From contig CM060922.1 in NCBI GenBank assembly GCA_030737875.1, positions 230,868,335 to 230,932,334 on the forward strand: a stretch of DNA of 64,000 nt. The letters are read 5' to 3'. Source of the stretch: Allium sativum (Eukaryota > Streptophyta > Magnoliopsida > Asparagales > Amaryllidaceae). The position numbers were made by a program, and so were the translations under genes. Of this stretch, positions 10,589 to 23,140 are shown piece by piece. Numbering within the stretch: the stretch's first letter is position 1; every line of letters starts with the position of its first letter. The notes beneath the pieces are model-generated. The model saw only the letters and a list, made by a program, of their open reading frames with translations. It was not told where the DNA came from and ran no database searches.

Positions 10589-13571
10589 CACCACCAGACC
10601 TCACTTTTCTCCACACCATTTCATTCTGCCTATGCTCCGCCTCTTTTCTAATTAAAATAAAAATTGCGTCCCAACTCTGCTGAAATCTGAACTGGAACAA
10701 GGACTAAAGCATCTTCTTCCAAACTGATTAAAATTAAAAGAGAACAATTGCAACTCTTCTTCTTCTTTAATCCAATCAAGGCAAGTGCAGTTATTTTCCG
10801 ATATAAACTTTAATTTTGATTGTGACATGATTGTAACTCTGAATTTGAGGTTATGTATGTTATGTTCTGTTTGGATCTATCCTATTCTGTATCTCTTTCT
10901 TCTTTCCGTTCTATAGCCAGGCTACCACGAGCCTGCGCCAAATCTCATAAGAGATTAACGCATGAACGTTGAAAATAATGAATGATGGCATAAATAGGGC
11001 ATGGATAATCCGTGACTGATTTAAGAAAAAGGATATAGGTTGTAGACTAGTTTTAGATCTATGCATATTCTGTGAATTGGAAGAAGAGGAACCATTGTAT
11101 GTTAACATGTGACTTGAGACATTGGACATAACGCATATTTTTGAATTAAGATCTGTTATAATTTAAAGTTCTAGATTGTTGGGCATATTGTTTATATAAC
11201 AATTCATGACTTGAGATAAAAAGAGAATATGACTTAGGTGTGAAGATCTATATGAAGATTTGATAACTATTAAATGTGAATAACACCTAAGTGGGAGATT
11301 TTTGAATATATGACATGCATTGAAATCGATGGCTATATTTGGTATAATTTATATGTGAATCTCTTGTACTAGGAAAGTTTAACTAAATTTGGGACATGTG
11401 TAATATGGTGAATTATGACCATAATCTGTGCCATGTAAATTCAATGCAAACGTTGGGTATATAATCATATTGTGAATCATGACAACTATTTAGGCATGCA
11501 ATTTTAGGCCAAATTTACAATTAGGCAAGATATGTTTATGAAACTTTAAGGAAAGATTAAATCTGTTTTATTGCCTAATCTGCTAGTTCTGTTATATTGC
11601 CTAATTTGCTAGTTCTGCTATATTGCCCAATCTGCTAGATCTGTTCATCTGCTAAGTCTGTCATCTGCTAAGTCTGCTGAAAATGCCTAATCTGTTATAT
11701 ATTAAATATGCTAAATTGCTTAATCTGCTAAATCTGTTAAGTCACCTAATCTGCGAGATCTGTTATCTGCTATATCTGTTGAGTAGAAATATTTAGTCTG
11801 TTATTGACCTAATCTGAATTGGCTATAGTTATGAATAATTGACATGTATATTAGGCATGGGCATAAATGGTAAATTATTAATTACTTGGCCGCAATGATA
11901 AACATGGCTAATTCGAGGTTAGAATGAGTTTGCGGTGTAATTCTGCTCTGAACCGCCCGACACATCCAGTGGCCGCGAACAATAGGTTCTAATGTGAAAA
12001 GTTAGTCATAACGTGCTTGAAACCCGAGGTTGGACTCAGTTTGTTGCAGAAACCTTCCCGGAACCAACCGGCCTAACCAGTAGCCGCAAACGGTCAGTCT
12101 AATGTGAGAGGTCTGGGCATTAATATTTAATTAATGAAAATCTGGGATAAATATGATATCCAAAACGTGTTGGGTGGATAGGGTTAAACCAACTAGACTG
12201 ATGAAATTAATAGACCCGTTTTATGAATCTGTAGGCCCGATACAAAGTTAGACAATCTATAGGTCTGTCAATCTGTAATCGGCTAATCTGTAGGTCTGTT
12301 AATCTTTAACCGGTTAATCTATAATCTGTTAAATCCGTATATCTGATCCGTTAGTCTGAAAAATTACCTGATCTGTGAACTAGTTGATTTGAACTATGTA
12401 TGTCTGAACTTGTAAACCAATTAATCTGAAGTCTATTAGTCTAGGGACACAAGGTTAGGAGGGGAATTACTTGTATCATCTGTTGTTTGGGACCCATATT
12501 AGTCAGTAACCCTTTCTGGTATCGAATCTTTGACCCAACAGTAGGTAGGGTCCGGGCACGCTTACTGAATTAATTATAAGTGGTTCATTCTGATAATGGC
12601 GAGGGGTGTTGATGGTGCGTTCCAATCGGGTCATGTGCGTGCATGGATCCCGGTCTGCCTCTGAGGATGTAAGACGCCGTGACATCTGTAAATAGGCCTG
12701 TGCCAATTGGTTGTCACTTTAGGGAGTGATACACCCTATTGTGGAGCCGACACATAGTATTTATGTATTAGGGAGCCGATCGCTTGGGGTAGGGTTTTAG
12801 GGTACACTTAGTTCTGTCTGTTTCTGTTGGTACCGTCTGTTTCTATTGGGTGGAAACACCCGTCTATTTCTGCGTGGTACCGTCTGTTCGGGTGGTAAAG
12901 GCAATATTTCTAGTATACACCTAATTCTACATTCTGTTTCCGTAGGGATTAATCTGACTGTTTCTGTTCGGGTGGTAAAGGCCCATTATTAATATTATGT
13001 TTCTGTCTGTTTCTGTTCGGGTGGTAAAGGCCCATTATCTGCATTTAGCATCTATCTGTTTCTTTATGTTTCTGTGGAAATTATTTTGTTCCTGTTTCTG
13101 CTTCAGTTTAGACATTAGGGTGACACCTAATCCTGTTATACTAGTATTAGTGCAGAGAAGTGAAAAGCAAAAGCTTACATCATTCTATTCTTTTTCTGTT
13201 TAACCTAAGTATATCTGCCACCCCTTTTTCTTCCGTTTCACCCCAGGTTTTCCAAGGAGGGAATACTTTAGCTTGATCCGGATTCCTTCTGCATGAAGTG
13301 CTTAAAGTATGGCTTGGCTCTTTATAGCTTCTGTTCTATGGGGATTATGATTTTAATGGTTTGTACTCTGATGATTTTCTGAACAAGACCGATATTTATG
13401 TACTTGAGTTTTTGGTAAAGACGTAACCAAACTGATTTCTGTTTTCCACTGTAATAAAGTTATAGTATTGTTTATCTGTCTTGTAAATTTCTGTTCTATC
13501 TACTAAAACGCTCCACCTAAGTTAAGGCATTCCCTTTGTGAGTGACCTTAGTGGAGGTGGGGTGTTACACT

Positions 13572-13583
13572 TGGTATCAGAGC
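13572..13583 (+). other. Primer binding site, copy 3
   Basis: TGGTATCAGAGC, two bases after the LTR end; perfect initiator tRNA-Met match. Confidence 0.9.
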
Positions 13584-13754
13584 TGAAGGTTACCAGATTA
13601 GATTAAAAAAAGTTTTTTTGAAAACTATTTTCAAAAAGGTTTTAAAAGGAAGTATTTTCAAAAATAAAGTTTATTTTGAAAAACATAATCCCCAGAAAAG
13701 CCATATATCTATCTTTTCCGTTCTCCATTTTAAATCTTTTTATTTCATTCCAGC

Positions 13755-14708
13755 ATGTCTGGGAATCTTAACTTTCCATAGGGCGTGCCAATACCTGGCT
13801 GGTTCAGGAGGTACTTAGAGGCTAGGGCCAACGATGCAGGCCCAGCAGATATTCCTCCTCCAGCTGCAACAATTACTCCTCCTCCGCCCCCTCCTCGTGC
13901 AATTGCTTTTTCAAAGATCTGTAAAGATTTTAGGGCCATGGGTGGAAAGGATTTCAATGGAACTGAATCATTCGTAGAAGCGAGGAACTGGCTCAAGGAA
14001 ACTGAGGTTCTGTTCGTTATTTTCAAGGTGGACGATAGGCAGAAGGTACAATTGGCGGTATGGTTACTCAAGGACGAAGCTTCCTATTGGTGGGAAGTGA
14101 CTAACGTCAAGAGGCCAGTTGAAACATGGATGGATTTCAGAACAAGGTTTGAGACGAAATTCCTCTCGCAAGCTGAACGAAGTCTACAATTGGAAAAGTT
14201 CTTATCTCTCAAGCAAGGAAGTATGACAGTTAGGGAATACGTCAATCAGTTCAACCAACTGGCTAGGTTCGGGCCAGATTTAGTCAACACCCAGCATAAA
14301 AAGGCCCTCCACTTTGTTAAGGGATTGAACGAGCCACTGCACAGCCTAGCCATGACCCATGTACCCATGGGAGCTACTTACGAGAGTTTGGTGGATATGG
14401 CACTACTGCACGAGGAAGAAAATGACAAGAAGGAGGCAAAGAAGGAAGAACCACAGAACAAGAAAGCATGGCCCAAAAAGGAAACACAAAAGAAGGGTGA
14501 AAAGTATGAAGATAAGAAGGAGAAAAAGTGCTTTACTTGAGGAAGCTCGACTCATCTGAACAAGGAATGCAGAAAAAGAAAGGGCATTTGCTTCAACTGT
14601 CGTGAGATGGGACATTTCACTAGGGACTGTCCGAAGAAACGAGGGCAAGGGCAGAGGGCAGGACCAACTTCTGGAAGGCAGGCGAACACTCTCGAGGCTA
14701 GTGGATAG
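13755..14708 (+). pseudogene. gag: Gag polyprotein, array copy 3 (best preserved, two stops)
   Basis: The frame runs from the ATG at 13755 to the TAG at 14706-14708. A TAG at codon 9 (13779-13781) is followed by an open stretch of about 250 codons that carries the proline run, the full gag core (VWLLKDE then SYWWE, then the FLSLKQGSMTVREYVNQF helix region) and the lysine/glutamate-rich hinge. A TGA at 14538-14540 then replaces the second cysteine of the first zinc knuckle, exactly as in copy 2. Beyond it the frame stays open through the second knuckle, CFNCREMGHFTRDC. This copy shows best what the intact protein looked like, but it lacks both a clean start and the first RNA-binding knuckle. 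Confidence 0.85.
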
Positions 14709-15739
14709 GATAGAAATAGGAAAACTTTCTATAGGAGGTTTAATTTCTTTATATGATTTCTGAGTTAAAACTCTTTTCTGATTCTGGTATTTCGATTCTG
14801 TAATCGATACTCTGCACTTGAATACTAGTATTGTTTCTGATTCCGCTGTAGACTCAGACCCATAAGGGTTATGACTCATCTAATCTTGGTAAATTAGGTA
14901 TCTGTGTTGAGCATTAAGTTGACTATTGATGCATACATTCTGGGTTTTTATCATGCTTAGTTTCCTAAGAATCATTTAGTAATCTGATTTGTACCGGTAA
15001 TCTGTAAATATCCGAATATTTCTGATTAGGTTGAGATTTCCAGTTTTGACATTGTCTAAAGAGGGTAATCCTCTAGGTGTCAATCCGATGTTGATTTCGG
15101 TCTTCGGGGTTGAAACTTAGGGGAGTTTGTCTCTCAACCAAGGTTTAAGGGAAACCTAGTTTTTGTTTTATCTGTACTCGCTTCCATCATTCGACTATCG
15201 ATCTAATCTTCGAACTTTAGGTAGAAACTGATGGGTGTAAACATGTGTTTGAGACATGTTATGTTTGATGGTTGCAAGTGGATGCAAGTGGTTGCTAGTG
15301 GTTGCTCGTGGATGCATATACACACACTAGGCACTAGATCGACTCGAAAACACTCTCATACTGCATATGGATGTGTGAGCATTTTCAATTTCTGTGAATG
15401 CAAAATGATTGACTCATCACATGGATGCTGCATATGAATGAATGGTTGTCACTCATATAATAATGATATGTATCAAATAGGAAAATTGCATACATGTTGG
15501 ACTCATGGCACTAACATAATTCGCATTAAGGAGGTCAACTGAATAAGTGGACCGCCTGATCTTTGCATTAGATAAGGAACATATACACACACTTTTGCAT
15601 ATGTTCATACAACATTAGAAGTTTTCTAAGTACAATGGATGCTTGTGGATGAAGGTTGAGTAGATGGATGACTTGATGGTAGGACACATTCTTCTCAACT
15701 TGAAGATTTCAGGAACGAAATCCTTTAAGGAAGGGAGAA
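14709..15739 (+). other. Post-gag tail and polypurine tract, copy 3
   Basis: Collinear with the tails of copies 1 and 2 and without coding potential. The polypurine tract at 15727-15739 reads AAGGAAGGGAGAA, one G-to-A change from the other two. GTGGTTGCA-like micro-repeats lie at about 15270-15315. Confidence 0.7.
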
Positions 15740-16018
15740 TGTAACACCCCGTATTTTCTGTGATCGTATAAGTAACAAACCAGAGAATAATTAATTTTTA
15801 AAATAAGAATCTAGGGAAATGGGTTGTGCAATTGCGTTCGTCTCGAAATTCTTCTTGGAAATGAGTCCGAGTTTTCGAGAAACGGAGTCCGTATGAGGGA
15901 GATATGGCTCTCCGAAGTTTCAGAGAATTTCAGAATCGGAAACAGCTCGAAATTCGAATTCAAACCCAGAAGCGGACTGGGTGGGAAATTTCCTGCCCAG
16001 GACCCAGTTAACTGGGTG

Positions 16019-16099
16019 GTCGACTGGGTAGTCGACCTCCCCAGGGCCAGGTCGACCTGGGGGGACCAGGTCGACCATAGTGTCGACCTGGGGGTCGAC
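16019..16099 (+). promoter_or_regulatory. GTCGAC palindrome cluster (LTR 4)
   Basis: Six GTCGAC sites at 16019, 16031, 16051, 16070, 16082 and 16094. The unit around the fourth site of LTR 2 is missing. Confidence 0.6.
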
Positions 16100-16182
16100 C
16101 TGCTCCCGAAACCCACTTTTTGAACCTGATGCATTCTGATGTATTTAGACTCATTTTCTGTCTGGATTCGTCCACCTAATCC

Positions 16183-16190
16183 TATTTAAA
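16183..16190 (+). promoter_or_regulatory. Putative TATA box, LTR 4
   Basis: TATTTAAA, collinear with LTRs 2 and 3. Confidence 0.55.
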
Positions 16191-19100
16191 CACCCCCAGA
16201 CCTCACTTTCTCTTTGCACCATTTCATTCTGCCTATGCTCTGCCTCTGTTCTAATTAAAATAAAAATGGCGTCCCTACTCTGCTGAAATCTGAACTGGAA
16301 CTAGGACTAAAGCATCTTCTTCCAAACTGATTAAAATTAAAAGAGAACTACTGCAACTCTTCTTCTTCTTTAATACAATCAAGGCAAGTGCAGTTATTTT
16401 CCGATATAAACTTTAATTTTGATTGTGACATGATTGTAACTCTGAATTTGAGGTTATGTATGTTATGTTCTGTTTGGATGTATCCTATTCTGTATCTCTT
16501 TTTTCTTTCTGTTCTATAGCCGAGCTACCATGAGCCTGCGCCAAATCTCATAAGAGATTAACACACGAACGTTAAAAATAATGAATGATGGCATAAATGG
16601 GACATGGCTAATCTGTGACTGATTTAAGAAAAAGGACATAGGTTGTAGACTAGATTTAGATCTATGCATATTCTGTGAATTGGAAGAAGAGGAACCATTG
16701 TATGTTAACATGTGACTTGAGATACTGGACATAACGCATATTTTTGAATTAAGATCTGCTATAATTTAAAGTTCTAGATTGTTAGGCATATTGTTTATAT
16801 AACAATTCATGACTTGGGATAAAAAGAGAATATGACTTAGGTGTTAAGATCTATATTAAGATTTGATAACTATTAAATGTGAATAACACCTAAGTGGGAG
16901 ATTTTTGAATATATGACATGCATTGAAATCGATAGCTATATTTGGTATAAATTATATGTGAATCTCTTGTACTAGGAAAGTTTAACTAAATTTGGGACAT
17001 GGTAATATGGTGAATTATGACCATAATCTATGCCATGTAAATTCAATGCAAACGTGGGGTATATGATCATATTGTGAATCATGACAACTATTTAGGCATG
17101 CAAACTTAGGCCAAATTTACAATTAGGCAAGATATGTTTATGAAACTTTAAGGAAAGATTAAATCTGTTATATTGCCTAATCTGCTAGTTCTGTTATATT
17201 GCCTAATTTGCTAGTTCTGCTATATTGCCCAATCTGCTAGATCTGTTCATCTGCTAAATCTGTCATCTGCTAAGTCTTCCGAAAATGCCTAATCTGTTAT
17301 GTATTAAATATGCTAAATTGTTTAATCTGCTAAATCCGTTAAGTCGCCTAATCTGCGAAATCTGTTATCTGCTATATCTGTTGAGTAGAAATATTTAGTC
17401 TGTTATTGATCTAATCTGAATTGGCTATAGTTATGAATAATTGACATGTATATTAGGCGTGGGCATAAATGGTAAATTATTAATTAATTGGCCGCAAAGA
17501 TAAACATGGCTAACTCAAGGTTAGAATGAGTTTGCGGCGTAATTCTACCCGGAACCACCCGGCACATCCAGTGGACGTGAACAATAGGTTCTAATGTGAG
17601 AAGTTAGTCATAACGTGCTTGAAACCCGAGGTTAGACTCAGTATGTGGTAGAAACCTTCCCGTAACCAACCGGCCTAACCAGTAGCCGCAAACGGTCAGT
17701 CTAATGTGAGAGGTCTGGGCATTAATATTTAATTAATTGAAATCTGGGATAAATATGATATCTAAAACGTGTTGGGTGGATAGGGTTAAACTGACTAGAC
17801 TGATGAAATTAATAAACCCATTTTTATGAATCTGTAGGCCCAATACAAAGTTAGACAATCTGTAGGTCTATTAATGTGTAATCGGCTAATCTGTAGGTCT
17901 GTTACTCTGTAACCGGTTAATCTGTAATCTTTAAAATCTGTGTATCTGATCCGTTAGTCTGAAAACTTGTCTGATCTGTGAACTAGTTGATCTGAACTCT
18001 GTATGTCTGAACTTGTAAACCAATTAATCTGAAGTCTGTTAGTCTGGGGACACAAGGTTAGGAGGGGAGTTACTTGTGTCATCTGTTGTTTGGGACCCAT
18101 ATTAGTCAGTAACCCTTTCTAGTATCAAATCTTTGACCCTACAGTAGGTAGGGTCCGGGCACGCTTACTGAACTAATTATAAGTGGTTCATTATGATAAT
18201 GGCGAGGGGTGTTGATGGTGCGTTCCAACCGGGTCATGTGCGTGCATGGATCCCAGTCTGCCTCTGAGGATGTAAGACGCTGTGACATCTGTAAATAGGC
18301 CTGTGCCAATTGGTTGTCACTTTAGGAAGTTATACACCCTATTGTGGAGCCGACACAGGGTATTTATGTATTAGGGAGCCGATCGCTTGGGGTAGGGTTT
18401 TAGGGTACACTTAGTTCTGTCTGTTTCTGTTGGTACCATCTGTTTCTGTTGGGTGGCAACACCCGTCTGTTTCTGCGTGGTACCGTCTGTTCGGGTGGTT
18501 AAGGCCCAATTTCTAGTGTACACCTAATTCTACATTCTGTTTCTGTAGGGATTAATCTGACTGTTACTGTTCGGGTGGTAAAGGCCCATTATTAATATTT
18601 TGTTTTTGTCTGTTTCTGTTCGGGTGGTAAAGGCCCATTATCAGCATTCTGATTCTGTCTGTTTCTTTCTGTTTCTGTGGAAATTATTTTGTTCCTGTTT
18701 CTGCTTCAGTTTAGACATTAGGTGACACCTAATCCTGTTATACTAGTATTAGTGCAGAGATGTGAAAAGAAAAAGCTTACATCATTCTGTTCTTTTTTTG
18801 TTTAACCTAAGTATATCTGCTACTCCTGTTACTGTTATCTCGCATCTAGTTTTATTTTCATGTCATTATTATTATCATATGTTCATATGCTGAAAGTCAC
18901 TGGACTTGCCAGACTTTATGTCTGACCTTCTTGTTTTCGCCCCCTTTTCTTCCGTTTTCCCCCCAGGTTTTCCAAGGAGGGAATACTTTAGCTTGATCCG
19001 GATTCCTTCTGCTTGAAGTGCTTAAAGTATGGCTTGGCTCTTTATAGCTTCTGTTCTGTGGGGATTATGATTTTAAAGTTTTGTACTCTGATGATTTTCT

Positions 19101-19289
19101 GAACAAGACTGATATTTATGTATTTGAGTTTTTGGTAAAGATGTAACCAAACTGATTTCTGTTTTCCACTGTAATAAAGTTATAGTATTGTTTATCTGTC
19201 TTGTAAATTTATGTTCTGTCTACTAAAACGCTCCACCAAAGTTAAGGCATTCCCTCCGTGATTGACCTTAATGGAGGTGGGGTGTTACA

Positions 19290-22200
19290 ATAATAATGTC
19301 TATCAACCGCAATATAATAATCATGTAGCAGAAACGCTTTCATCTCACGTTCTACATATATAGTGTACAATCAAAACCGCAAGCACGTATTGGGTAATGT
19401 ATTTCGAACTATGACAAGGTATGGAACCGCCTTTCGCTAGTGTACCTCTAGAAAGGAATACACTGGGTTCAACAAGAACATCTTGCAACCCGGCCACACA
19501 TGACCGACCACTCATTTCGCTTGAGTGTATCGAACGTATATCACCAACAGTTGAGATCAGCAACCGTTTCCCGAATGGTACATCATCAACAATAGATTTT
19601 TAGAAGTAAATGAAATTCTAGATCAGGTGATTATACACCCTACTTCGGTGCGACCGACTTAGCCATGCTGCCAGCCCGATTTCTGTCATTTATCGAATGT
19701 GAGGCTAGAAGCTACGCTTTATCATCACACCAGATTCATTTTGAATGCCACATCGTCAAATCCATCAAATCACCGATTGACGTCCTCAACCATACATTAT
19801 GTGTTAGCTAAAAGAAGTTTCCTTCTCCGCTTCCACTCTTGGTATGGTTGGAGAAATCAATATATGTGATCGTCTGGATATACTCTGTCAGACATCCGTC
19901 CATACAATTCATCCAGGAACAGGATGAACCGAAGGCACGATTCTGTAAACAGGATAGCCCTTGCATAACTCCGTCTTCAATTTCCTTTGGCATATATGAT
20001 TCGCAACGCTTATGCCAATACAGAGTGGTTCTTTGGATAATAATCCAACCGGTCACTCCATATTAACAATGTTAAAATGGTCAAAACTTCGGTAGTCTGT
20101 GATTTAACTATCGAAGAAAACAGGTGTGCAAACAACGATATTATTTCCAAATGGAAATTTATATCGATCAAACATCATTCAACATTTATCTCTTTAATTC
20201 ATTAATTTACTTATCTCTGTTTCCCTATATTCAATATTTATTATTTTCTAAATTTGGAAAATATACGTTATTAACAATGGAAAACATTTCCATTTCTTGT
20301 TTTCTTTATTAGAAAACATTTCTGGTTTCTTATTTGGAAAACATTTCCAAAGCTTCTTCATTGGACTTAGACAGATGTTTAAACAAACCATCGCGATGCC
20401 AACTCAAACCATTTCCTTTAATTACTAAATTCACTTAACCATCCTTTACTATCGAACCTTAACCATTCCTTAGTTAAAAATGAAGTCAATCAAGTTGGGG
20501 TAATACTACCTCTCTGACCTTAACTGAACAATGTTTCTAACCTTGAAATAGACAAAGTTCACCCTTCTAATTCTTTAACAAACTTCCTTACATAACTCTC
20601 TTTCAAATCTCTTCTTATTCGATAATTCTTTCCTTCGATAAGGTAGATTCGATAACTCTATTCAATTTATTCTATTCACTGATTTAACTTTAACTCTATT
20701 CACTTAACTCCTATCGAATAAACTATTCATTTATAAAGATTTACTTTTAGTAACGGTTCTTCACTTTACAAATGATTTCCTTCTTAAAACAGTTTCCATT
20801 TTATAACGTTTATTCATTTTCTAAATATCTCTTATTTATAAATATTCCAATTTATAAATATTTATATTTATAAATATTCCATTTATAAATAATTTATTTT
20901 CAAATATCACTTTGAAAATATTCCCTTGTCAACATTTCAGTATGTTATGGTATTCAACATATCAAATCAGGATGATTAGTATCGTCCAAACACATATAAT
21001 CGACAACAGATTATATATCACATCATGTATCACAATATATGAAAAACAGTAAAATAAATGTTGAGGAATCCAGTTGGATTCCTCCAACCTGTTTCCCTGC
21101 ATCACATATGTTAAACAATATAGATAACATCACTTTCAGTTCCATATGATATATTATGTTAAACAGAATCAATATAGAAATTCAACTAACTGACTAGCAG
21201 TTCAATCAAACAGTCAACACACAGTCAATCAGCTAGTATTTAACAGTTCTAAAAATACAACATGAAATTATAAACTGTTCAGAGTTAGTGAGATTTACTC
21301 ACTTTGGCAGTTCATCGTTAAAGAACGATAAACTGTTGTTTGATTTGAATCAAACAGTTTATTTCGCCGTAAATTCAAACGAGCTCCACTCCACTCTCAG
21401 TCAGTTCCATTGGATAGCGTCCGTCCATATGACCCTGTCGGATCCAGTTTCGCTGAATACCGATATTGTATGATAAAGTTATTCAACTTCTAAGTTTGTA
21501 TACATTTATATTATATAAAAGCATTTTCAAACGGGCCTTTCCCCTTTCAATAAAAATCGGCCCACTTACTTTATCATCAGCCCACACCTCTTTCCCTTTA
21601 ACCCAGGCCCGCTTTCACCCTTCTCAACGGATCCCCCCAACTTGAAAAATCGAGCTGCCATAATGGCTTTTCCATCATGAATGTCGTGGCTGCTATCATC
21701 ACCAAACTCAACCAACCCTCCTCAAACTTACGCAACTACCCTTACTCACCACTCCTCTCCGCGCTCGACACTACCATCACAGCGTTTCCAAGCTCGGACC
21801 CATTCGTCGTAAATCATCATAGCAGGCACCGAACTCAACTGACACCGAAATCCACCAAAAATACCCACAAGCTTCTACACCTCACCAGAAATCCAAAAAC
21901 GACCCAAAAATACAAACCGATGCTTCCATCGAATTCGAAAGGAAACCCTAGCTTCACTGCTCTAAAATCGAATAGCAAATATGCCGTCGCACCTCTCAGA
22001 ATGGACATTAGATTGAATTTCAAGCTCTCGTGAGACCAAAAATATAACTCCTTTGATTTATAGATTTACTCTCGAATTTCTTTTGATATTAGAAGATCTG
22101 GATCTTCACGTATTGGGTAAACAGATGGCGGCTACCGCATTTGACTTTGGAAGAGAAAATGAATCTGGTTTTTAAGGGGTTAGCTACTTATTTATATAGG

Positions 22201-23140
22201 AGTTAATATTTTAGAGTTAGTGGATGGAATGCTTTCCATGTCTTCCTTTTGTATTTGGCTGAGAGTCTTGAACGTGGCCTTCATTTTTATCAAATACAAG
22301 TTAGGATATGTTTATTACTATGTCTTTAGAAAAATCATTTAATCCATTATTTAATTTATTAATTTACATACTTACGTAACGCTACAGACAGAAATAAAGA
22401 TACCATTGTATCGAGCTCGGTTCCACGATCCCACAAATGTAATAATACCGGTAAGTTGACTCATATTTTGAAACTTCAAAATCTTGATTTCAGGGTGCGA
22501 AATACTTCAAATAAAAAGTCGCTTATTAAATTAATTAAAAATTACAGTAAAATTCTAAAAATTTAATTATCACTATGTCCCAAAAGAACCTTGTCTAAAT
22601 TCAAACCCCATCTCTAGTTATATCGAATAAACTGTTACGGTCGATAAACGATTCTATAACGACTATTTTAAAATTTGATTTGGACATATCTCAAAATCTA
22701 CACGACGAAATCCGGATTTTTCTCTTCCACTAGAAAGATATACTCCACCAGCTCCACACGTTTCTTGTTTCATAGAAATCCGACTTAAAACGAATCCTGT
22801 ATATTCGGTTGAAGTTCAAATCGCCAATTTACGAACTACAGAGCCATTTCAAGCTCGATTTTAATTATATTATAATTCTATGTTCAAACTGCCGTTTATA
22901 TAATATATTCGTTATTCTAATTCAATTCCAAGCTAAATTTAATATCACAGATGATCCGATTCACACCATATCGTCATTTCAGCTAATTCTGATTATTTCA
23001 GAATTTTATATATTATTTAATTTATTATTTTAATTAAATATTCATCGTTATTTAATCCTACAACCATTAAATTCTCTAAACCACTATTTATATAATTAAA
23101 TAAATTAATTATAATACCTCTGCCAATGCGGGTCATTACA
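19290..23140 (-). mobile_element. Relic LTR, minus-strand orientation
   Basis: It shares the order of element B's LTR: a 'CAATCAAAACCGC' block near the start (compare 34181), TATA-containing promoter DNA, 'CCACGATCCCAC' and an AT-rich end closing GGGTCATTACA at 23131-23140. It is too diverged to be a copy of element B. Its beginning is cut off by the array at 19289. Neither a polypurine tract nor an internal region follows the terminus. The ORF at 21677-22033 lies in what would be transcribed leader and has no recognisable domain. Confidence 0.65.
22191..22198 (-). promoter_or_regulatory. Putative TATA box of relic LTR
   Basis: Reads TATATAAA on the minus strand, about 0.95 kb inside the sense-strand LTR start at 23140, matching the promoter position in element B. 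Confidence 0.4.

Larger units (their letters stand above)
10123..13569 (+). repeat. LTR 3 of the array (3447 bp, internal deletion)
   Basis: Same termini and order as LTR 2 but about 115 bp shorter. Most of the difference is one gap near 13217-13222, where 'TATATCTGC' runs straight into 'CCCCTTTTTCTTCCG'. The missing piece corresponds to about 7485-7600 of LTR 2. Otherwise collinear. Confidence 0.9.
1286..19289 (+). mobile_element. Tandem array of a gag-only (TR-GAG) LTR retrotransposon
   Basis: Four LTRs alternate with three internal regions, all in the same direction: truncated LTR 1286-2251, interior 2252-4389, LTR 4390-7951, interior 7952-10122, LTR 10123-13569, interior 13570-15739, LTR 15740-19289. 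Each interior begins with an initiator tRNA-Met primer site, holds one gag gene of 310-317 codons, has no recognisable protease, RT or integrase, and ends with a polypurine tract. This is the layout of terminal-repeat retrotransposons with a GAG domain, a non-autonomous class. Shared LTRs between neighbouring interiors are the expected product of unequal recombination between LTRs. The first LTR lacks its 5' 2.6 kb, so no target duplication can be read. Confidence 0.85.
15740..19289 (+). repeat. LTR 4 of the array (full length, 3550 bp)
   Basis: TGTAACACCCCG to GGGGTGTTACA, collinear with LTR 2. It is the 3' terminus of the array: what follows (AATAATAATG) is not a primer site but an unrelated LTR relic, so the array ends here. 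Confidence 0.9.

Noticed and set aside
21677..22033. 118-codon plus-strand ORF as a possible host gene
   Set aside because: It lies antisense in the leader of a relic LTR, with low complexity and no domain; more likely chance.
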